DNA of 64,000 bases from Gammaproteobacteria bacterium (GTDB lineage: Bacteria > Pseudomonadota > Gammaproteobacteria > Pseudomonadales > Azotimanducaceae): contig JAUIAV010000003.1 in NCBI GenBank assembly GCA_030425195.1, positions 1-64,000 on the forward strand, written 5' to 3'. Positions within the stretch are counted from its first letter, which is position 1. Each line of letters starts with the position of its first letter. Of the stretch, positions 59,548 to 64,000 are shown piece by piece. The notes below the pieces were generated by a model that saw nothing but the letters and a program-made list of their open reading frames with translations, had not been told where the DNA came from and ran no database searches. Position numbers and translations under genes: made by a program.

Positions 59548-61365
59548 ATGAAGAAATTCGCCATCGCTCTGATTCTGGTCTCCGTGGCCGTGATCGGGTA
59601 TTTCACCTTCCTCGCTCGGCCGGAGCCCGAACCCGAGCCCGTCCAGCGGGACGATGTGACCCTGCGCCGCACCACCGCGGGAGACGTCGTCGGCTTCATC
59701 GACCGGCAGGGTACCCGTGCCTGGATGGGCATTCCGTTCGCCGAGCCGCCCGAGGCCGGGCTGCGCTGGCGGGCGCCGCAGCCGCCCGCACCCTGGGACG
59801 GCGTGCTGGAAGCGCTGGCGCCGGCCGAGGTCTGCCCGCAGATGAAGAACCAGATCTCCGGAGGTGCCGGGGAACCGGACCGGGTGAGCGTTGGCGCGGA
59901 GGACTGCCTCTATCTCAACGTCTGGGCACCGGTGAATGCGAACGATCTGCCGGTGATGTTCTGGATTCACGGCGGCGGTAACACCATCGGCGACGGCGGC
60001 TCCTACAACGGCGCCATGCTGGCGGCCAATCAGAACGTGGTGGTGATCACCATCAACTACCGGCTGGGTCCCTTCGGCTGGTTCGCCCACCCGGATCTCG
60101 CCCGCGGTAATCCGCTGGACGACTCCGGTAACTACGGCACTCTGGACATCATCGCGGCCCTCGAATGGACGAGGGACAACGTGGCGGCCTTCGGCGGCGA
60201 TCCGGGCAACGTCACCGTGTTCGGCGAATCCGCCGGCGCCTTCGACACCCTGGCCATGATGGCGTCGCCCCTGGCCAGCGGGCTCTTCCACCGGGCCATC
60301 GTTCAGAGCGGCGGCTTCAACCCGAGCAGTCTCGCTGCCGCCCGGAGCCTGGAATCGGAAGGCGGGCATCCGAATTCGTCCCGGGAGATCACCGCCAAAC
60401 TCCTGGTGCAGGATGGCACGGTGAGCGATATCGAAACGGCCCGCACCTATCAGGCCGACATGGGACCGGCGGCTACCCGCCAGTATCTCTACGCCAAGAC
60501 GCCGGAAGAAATTTTTCAGCTCTTCGCCACGGATGGATTCGGCGGCATGATCAACGTGCCCGACACCTTCGCCGACGGCCACGTGCTGCCCGATCTCACC
60601 ACCGAAGAGATCTTCTCCAGCCTGAACAATCACAACGCGGTGCCGGTGATTCTCGGCACCAACCGGGATGAACCGGCGCTGTTCATGGCCATGATGCCGG
60701 ACAACCTCGACATGTTTCTCTGGGTGTTCCCGCGGCTGAAGGACGAGGACGCCTACCTGCGCGCGGTGAAATACGGCGGCCTTTCCTGGAAGGAGCGTGG
60801 GGTGGATTCGCTGGCCCGCTACATGACCAGCGCCGGAAATCCGGACGTTTTCGCCTACCGGTTCGACTGGGATGAGCAGGGGTCCGTGATGGGCTACGAC
60901 CTCTCCAAGGCGCTGGGAGCCGCCCACGCGCTGGAGATTCCCTTCGTATTCGGCGATTTCGAAGGCGGCTTCGCCGCGCTCGGCGATTTCTTCAGCGCCA
61001 GCCCCGGACTCGAGGGACTCTCCGCCAGCATGCAGTCCTACTGGGCCGAGTTCGCCTACAACGGCGATCCGGGCCACGGTCGGGACGGCTCGGAAACCGA
61101 GTGGGTCTCCTGGGGCACGGACGGGCAGCGTTCGATCATCCTCGACACCGATGAGGACGGCGGCATCCGGATGATGGCCGACGAGGTGACGAAGGAGGGC
61201 CTGAAGGCGCAACTGGCCGCCGACACCAGCATCACGGATCCGAGAGAGCGCTGTGAGCTCTATGTCACCAACTTCGGCTGGCCGGAGATCGACCGGGCGG
61301 AGTACGACAGCTTCGGTCCGGAAGGCTGCTCGGCATTCGATCCGAGCGAGTTCAGCCGGTTCTGA
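59548..61365 (+). CDS. Carboxylesterase type B, membrane-anchored
   Basis: This 605-aa protein starts with an uncleaved anchor or signal (MKKFAIALILVSVAVIGYFTFL) and a Pro/Glu-rich linker. The type-B carboxylesterase domain is next, with LYLNVWAPV, the oxyanion strand VMFWIHGGGN and nucleophile Ser228 in VFGESAGA. A Glu/Asp and a late His in the AAHALEIPFVFG region complete the triad. It hydrolyses carboxylic esters, probably in the periplasm. The neighbouring divergent amidohydrolase and CoA transferase genes suggest one degradative pathway. AGGAGAGA precedes ATG 59548. Confidence 0.93.
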   Translation: MKKFAIALILVSVAVIGYFTFLARPEPEPEPVQRDDVTLRRTTAGDVVGFIDRQGTRAWMGIPFAEPPEAGLRWRAPQPPAPWDGVLEALAPAEVCPQMKNQISGGAGEPDRVSVGAEDCLYLNVWAPVNANDLPVMFWIHGGGNTIGDGGSYNGAMLAANQNVVVITINYRLGPFGWFAHPDLARGNPLDDSGNYGTLDIIAALEWTRDNVAAFGGDPGNVTVFGESAGAFDTLAMMASPLASGLFHRAIVQSGGFNPSSLAAARSLESEGGHPNSSREITAKLLVQDGTVSDIETARTYQADMGPAATRQYLYAKTPEEIFQLFATDGFGGMINVPDTFADGHVLPDLTTEEIFSSLNNHNAVPVILGTNRDEPALFMAMMPDNLDMFLWVFPRLKDEDAYLRAVKYGGLSWKERGVDSLARYMTSAGNPDVFAYRFDWDEQGSVMGYDLSKALGAAHALEIPFVFGDFEGGFAALGDFFSASPGLEGLSASMQSYWAEFAYNGDPGHGRDGSETEWVSWGTDGQRSIILDTDEDGGIRMMADEVTKEGLKAQLAADTSITDPRERCELYVTNFGWPEIDRAEYDSFGPEGCSAFDPSEFSRF

Positions 61366-61421
61366 TCTGAGCCTCAGCGCCGAAGGACACTTACGGGCAT
61401 GCGTTTCTTGCCAATGCCAGA

Positions 61422-61451
61422 CTTAGTGTTATACATTTGTATAACACTAAG
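61422..61451. promoter_or_regulatory. 30-bp perfect palindrome, operator of the GntR/ABC operon
   Basis: Two 14-bp arms (CTTAGTGTTATACA and its reverse complement) flank a TT spacer. The site overlaps the likely -10 region (TATAAC/TATACA) just before the regulator ATG at 61473. YtrA-type GntR repressors bind such long palindromes at their own promoter, so autoregulation is expected. It is AT-rich against GC-rich surroundings. Confidence 0.75.
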
Positions 61452-61472
61452 ATACCGGCAGCCACTCCGCCC

Positions 61473-61823
61473 ATGACCGACTGGGACGACCGGGAACCGA
61501 TCTACGTACAGCTCGCGCAGTCCGTGCTCGAGGCCATCATGCGCGGTACGTTCCCTGAAGGCGAAGCCGTACCGTCGGTCCGTCAGGTGGCGAGCCAGGA
61601 GCGGATCAATCCGCTCACCGTCTCCCGCGGTTATCAGATGCTGGTGGACGACGGGCTGCTGGAGAAGCGACGCGGCCTAGGCATGTTCGTGGCTGCTGGC
61701 GCCCGGAAGAAAGCCCTGGCCAGGGAGCGTTCCCGGTTCCTGGCCGAGGAGTGGCCGAGGACCCGGCAGCGCATAGAATTGTTCGAGCTTGACCTGAAAA
61801 CCCTCCTGGAATCAGATACATGA
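61473..61823 (+). CDS. GntR-family (YtrA-type) transcriptional regulator
   Basis: This 116-aa protein has only a winged helix-turn-helix domain (IYVQLAQSVLEAIMRGTFPEGEAVPSVRQVASQERINPLTVSRGYQMLVDDGLLEKRRGLGMFVAAGA) and a short helical tail. This is the small YtrA type of GntR regulator, which lacks an effector domain and controls ABC transporter operons. Its 3' end overlaps the ABC ATPase start by ATGA. A perfect 30-bp palindrome lies just upstream. ATG 61473 leaves no good ribosome-binding site, so translation may be leaderless or weak. Confidence 0.92.
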   Translation: MTDWDDREPIYVQLAQSVLEAIMRGTFPEGEAVPSVRQVASQERINPLTVSRGYQMLVDDGLLEKRRGLGMFVAAGARKKALARERSRFLAEEWPRTRQRIELFELDLKTLLESDT

Positions 61824-62701
61824 GCGATATTTCTGAACTCGAATCTACCAGCTTGATCCAGGCGCGTGGACTCGAGAAATCCTTCCGGGACGTGCGGGCA
61901 CTGGACGGCTTCGACCTGGATCTGAAGCCGGGCCGTATCGTCGGGCTGATCGGCCCGAACGGGTCCGGCAAAACCACGGCGATCAAGACCCTGCTCGGAC
62001 TGTGCCGCCGGAACGCCGGTGAACTCACGGTGCTCGGCCGGGACCCCGCCGACGGCCGCGCCCGTATCATGCAGCAGGTGGCCTACATCGCCGACACCGG
62101 CATCCTGCCCCGCTGGATGAAGGTGGCCGACCTGATCGACTGCTTCGAGGGCCTGCATCCGAGTTTCGATCGTGCCCGGCTGGATGCGACCCTGGCCGAC
62201 ACGGACGTCCGCCGCAATGCGAAAGTGCAGGCGCTCTCGAAGGGCATGAACGTGCAGCTCCATCTGGCGCTGATCCTCGCCATCGACGCGCGTCTGCTGG
62301 TACTGGACGAGCCGACCCTGGGCCTGGATCAGATCTTCCGGCAGAAGTTCTACAACCTGCTGGTGAATGACTACGCGAACGAAGCGCGCAGCATTCTGAT
62401 CACCACGCACGAAGTCCGGGAGATCGAGCACCTGCTCACCGACGTGATCTTCCTGAGCCACGGCCGCTGCCGCCTGAGCATCGAGACCGCGGCCCTCGAG
62501 GGCCGGTTCACGAAGCTCGTGGCCGATCCGGCCGGCGCGGATGCCGCACGGCCGCTCAATCCGCTCTTCGAGCAGAGATCCCTGCAGGGCGTCGAGCTCA
62601 TCTTCGACGGCGTACCGCGGGATCAGCTCGCAGCGCTCGGCGATGTACACACGCCCAATCTCGCCGAACTCTTCGTCGCCGTGGTGGGAGGCCGGGAATG
62701 A
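61820..62701 (+). CDS. ABC transporter ATP-binding protein
   Basis: This 293-aa nucleotide-binding domain has Walker A GPNGSGKT at 45-52, signature LSKGM, Walker B LLVLDEP with the following TLGLD, and the switch TTHEV. A C-terminal extension of about 70 residues follows. The weak signature (LSKGM for LSGGQ) is common in YtrB/EcsA-type ATPases. It pairs with the membrane protein encoded directly downstream. Overlaps of four bases at both ends indicate coupled translation with the GntR regulator and the permease. Substrate unknown; export of antibiotics, lipids or peptides is typical for YtrA-regulated systems. Confidence 0.95.
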   Translation: MSDISELESTSLIQARGLEKSFRDVRALDGFDLDLKPGRIVGLIGPNGSGKTTAIKTLLGLCRRNAGELTVLGRDPADGRARIMQQVAYIADTGILPRWMKVADLIDCFEGLHPSFDRARLDATLADTDVRRNAKVQALSKGMNVQLHLALILAIDARLLVLDEPTLGLDQIFRQKFYNLLVNDYANEARSILITTHEVREIEHLLTDVIFLSHGRCRLSIETAALEGRFTKLVADPAGADAARPLNPLFEQRSLQGVELIFDGVPRDQLAALGDVHTPNLAELFVAVVGGRE

Positions 62702-63603
62702 GCCCTTTCGCCACACTGCTCAAACGGGAATGGCTCGAACACCGGGCACCGTTCTTCTGGTTTCAGGCTGCCGCCTTAGGCTTGCTGACGGTGGTCGCCG
62801 TGCTCGCGCTGCTGGTCACCGGCTTCGGCGAGGTGGAGATTCACATTCAGTCCGAGGGTCTCAATGCGCCACCGGCGCTCTCCATCGACGTCTGGTCGGA
62901 CCCGGAATGGCAGAGATACGCGGCCACTTACCGCCAGCTGGTCACCCTCCCCTTCTTCGGCATCTATCTGCTCGCTGCACTGTTCATGCTGCTCGGCACG
63001 CTCTATGACGAGCGCAAGGACCGTTCCGTGCTGTTCTGGAAATCGCTGCCGGTGACCGATCTGGAAACCGTGCTCAGCAAGCTGGTGGTGGCCCTGTGGA
63101 TTGCCCCGCTGATCCTGATCGTCTGCGTCCTGTTCGCTCAGATCATCGGGCTGGTGATCCTCTCCGTATTCGTCTGGAGCCGCGACCTGGGCGACGCCTG
63201 GCAGCTGTGGTGGCGGGCCGGCATCCCCCTGGGCGCCTTCCAGCTTCTGCTCGGTTTCCTCATCCAGAGTCTCTGGGTACTGCCGGTGGCAGCGTATCTC
63301 ATGCTGATCTCGGTGAGCGTGCCGCGGATGGCTCTGCTCTGGGCGGTTGCAGTGCCTGTCGGAGCAGCGCTGCTGGAATTCGGGGCCTTCGGCACCCGGA
63401 CTATCGCCAGTTTCGTTTCCAGGCACATCGAGCCCGCAGCGCTGCCGGGATTCGGCGACGACGACCGGATCATGCCCGTCGTCCACACGGTGGGAGATCA
63501 ACTGGCCCTGCTCGCCAATCCGGATCTCTGGCTGGGCGTGCTGATCGGCGCCGGATTCGCTTACGCCGCCGCAAAGGTCCGAGGGTTCAACAACGAGCTT
63601 TAG
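62698..63603 (+). CDS. ABC-2-type permease
   Basis: This 301-aa inner-membrane protein has about six helices (near 20-38, 82-102, 120-145, 155-178, 195-220 and 265-285). The N-terminus FATLLKREWLEHRAPFFW is typical of ABC-2 permeases that follow YtrA-type regulators. A large loop of about 40 residues lies between helices 1 and 2. It forms the membrane channel for the ATPase encoded upstream. Its stop overlaps the stop of the convergent MarR-type gene at 63600. Confidence 0.9.
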   Translation: MSPFATLLKREWLEHRAPFFWFQAAALGLLTVVAVLALLVTGFGEVEIHIQSEGLNAPPALSIDVWSDPEWQRYAATYRQLVTLPFFGIYLLAALFMLLGTLYDERKDRSVLFWKSLPVTDLETVLSKLVVALWIAPLILIVCVLFAQIIGLVILSVFVWSRDLGDAWQLWWRAGIPLGAFQLLLGFLIQSLWVLPVAAYLMLISVSVPRMALLWAVAVPVGAALLEFGAFGTRTIASFVSRHIEPAALPGFGDDDRIMPVVHTVGDQLALLANPDLWLGVLIGAGFAYAAAKVRGFNNEL

Positions 63604-64000
63604 GGAGCCGTCACGGCAGCTGTTTCCTCGCGGGACAGCTCCCAGGTCAGCGCGCTCAGAGCGTCGCGCAATGCGGCGCTGTCCAGACTGCCCAGCAGAT
63701 CATCGATCCCATCGTGCGTGTGCCGCCAGACGGGCAGCGCTTCGACCAGGACGTCCCTCCCCGCATCGGTGAGCACCAGACGCCTGCGGCGCCCGTCCAC
63801 CGCATCCGATTCCACCCGCACCAGACCCCGGCGCTCGAGCGGCTTCAGATTGGCCGTCAACGTGGTCCGATCGAGCGCCAGCAGCTCCGCCACCGCGCCC
63901 AGCAGCGGCGGTTCCGGACGGTTGAGCGCGGTGAGCAGCGAAAACTGACCATGACTGAGTCCCAGCGGCCGCAGCGCCGAATCGAAGCGGCGCCCGATGG
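63600..64000 (-). CDS. MarR-family regulator, N-terminus beyond the window
   Basis: The minus-strand frame continues without a stop to the window end, giving at least 133 residues. It has a winged helix-turn-helix: LGLSHGQFSLLTAL, then LLGAVAELLALDRTTLTANLKPLERRGLV with the wing VESDAVDGRRRRLVLTDAG. These are the hallmarks of MarR/SlyA regulators, which sense phenolic or oxidative ligands. The start codon lies outside. Its target is unknown; the convergent ABC operon is not obviously divergent from it. Confidence 0.9.
   Translation of the reverse strand, partial: IGRRFDSALRPLGLSHGQFSLLTALNRPEPPLLGAVAELLALDRTTLTANLKPLERRGLVRVESDAVDGRRRRLVLTDAGRDVLVEALPVWRHTHDGIDDLLGSLDSAALRDALSALTWELSREETAAVTAP

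Noticed and set aside
59518-61212. 564-codon minus-strand frame opposite the carboxylesterase gene
   Set aside because: The plus strand has a signal anchor, GESAG motif and RBS; the minus frame is low-complexity and Gly/His/Arg-rich.
1-64000. CRISPR array, rRNA operon or intact prophage
   Set aside because: No regularly spaced repeats, no rRNA-like stretches and no phage structural, integrase or complete transposase genes were seen.

Overview
The window is GC-rich, densely coded bacterial DNA. Its gene families suggest a Gammaproteobacterium or close relative, probably free-living and metabolically versatile: an HAE1-type RND pump, a sigma-54 activator with an ECF sigma factor, lipoproteins with lipoboxes, CaiB/BaiF CoA transferase, HsaA-type flavin monooxygenases, RraA, and tRNA genes with encoded CCA. 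That placement is inference. No rRNA genes, CRISPR arrays or intact transposases were seen.

Layout. 1-2543: a lipoprotein amidohydrolase (cut by the window edge), a gamma-carbonic-anhydrase-like protein and two SDR oxidoreductases with degenerate active sites. 2544-10368: a five-gene minus-strand operon (aldehyde-dehydrogenase-like, GltB-like FMN protein, acetolactate-synthase-like ThDP enzyme, DoxX, ECF sigma factor). It lies downstream of a well-formed sigma-54 promoter with IHF and enhancer-like sites, next to the gene for a GAF-PAS-AAA+-Fis activator. 10486-14660: RND pump and adaptor. 14697-18013: flavin monooxygenase, glyoxalase-fold protein, GST and methyltransferase. 18098-24586: threonine aldolase, a tandem pair of related tiny proteins, an operon with Fur-like boxes upstream that encodes a 159-aa protein and a 37-aa membrane peptide, an aldo/keto reductase, a SleB-type hydrolase, a secreted propeller-like protein and a polysaccharide deacetylase. 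24733-33528: a sulfatase, then a lipoprotein/response regulator/histidine kinase operon next to two divergent secreted-protein genes that share a double ATGGGG-N6-CCCCAT operator. 33589-35442: NADAR protein, small methyltransferase and a helical protein.

35561-45089 is a lower-GC island bounded by imperfect ~65-bp direct repeats. It carries an eight-gene minus-strand operon: nucleotidyltransferase, GT4, radical SAM protein, ROK kinase, NDP-sugar dehydrogenase, sugar-phosphate cyclase of the EEVS/AroB superfamily, cupin and a second GT4. A divergent GH4-like gene and an IS481 transposase remnant complete it. The combination cyclase + ROK kinase + nucleotidyltransferase + glycosyltransferases is the logic of C7-cyclitol (pseudosugar) pathways such as validamycin and acarbose, here with unfamiliar partners (radical SAM, GH4, UDP-sugar-dehydrogenase family). 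This is the strongest candidate for an undescribed system in the window.

45482-64000: a helical protein, tRNA-Asp and tRNA-Val, a small K+ channel, amidase, ChrR-like bicupin, CYTH-CHAD protein, a second flavin monooxygenase, and a catabolic-looking run (alpha/beta hydrolase, RraA, GPH transporter, CoA transferase, D-aminoacylase-like amidohydrolase, carboxylesterase). Last come a GntR/YtrA-type ABC transporter operon behind a 30-bp perfect palindrome, and a MarR regulator cut by the window end.
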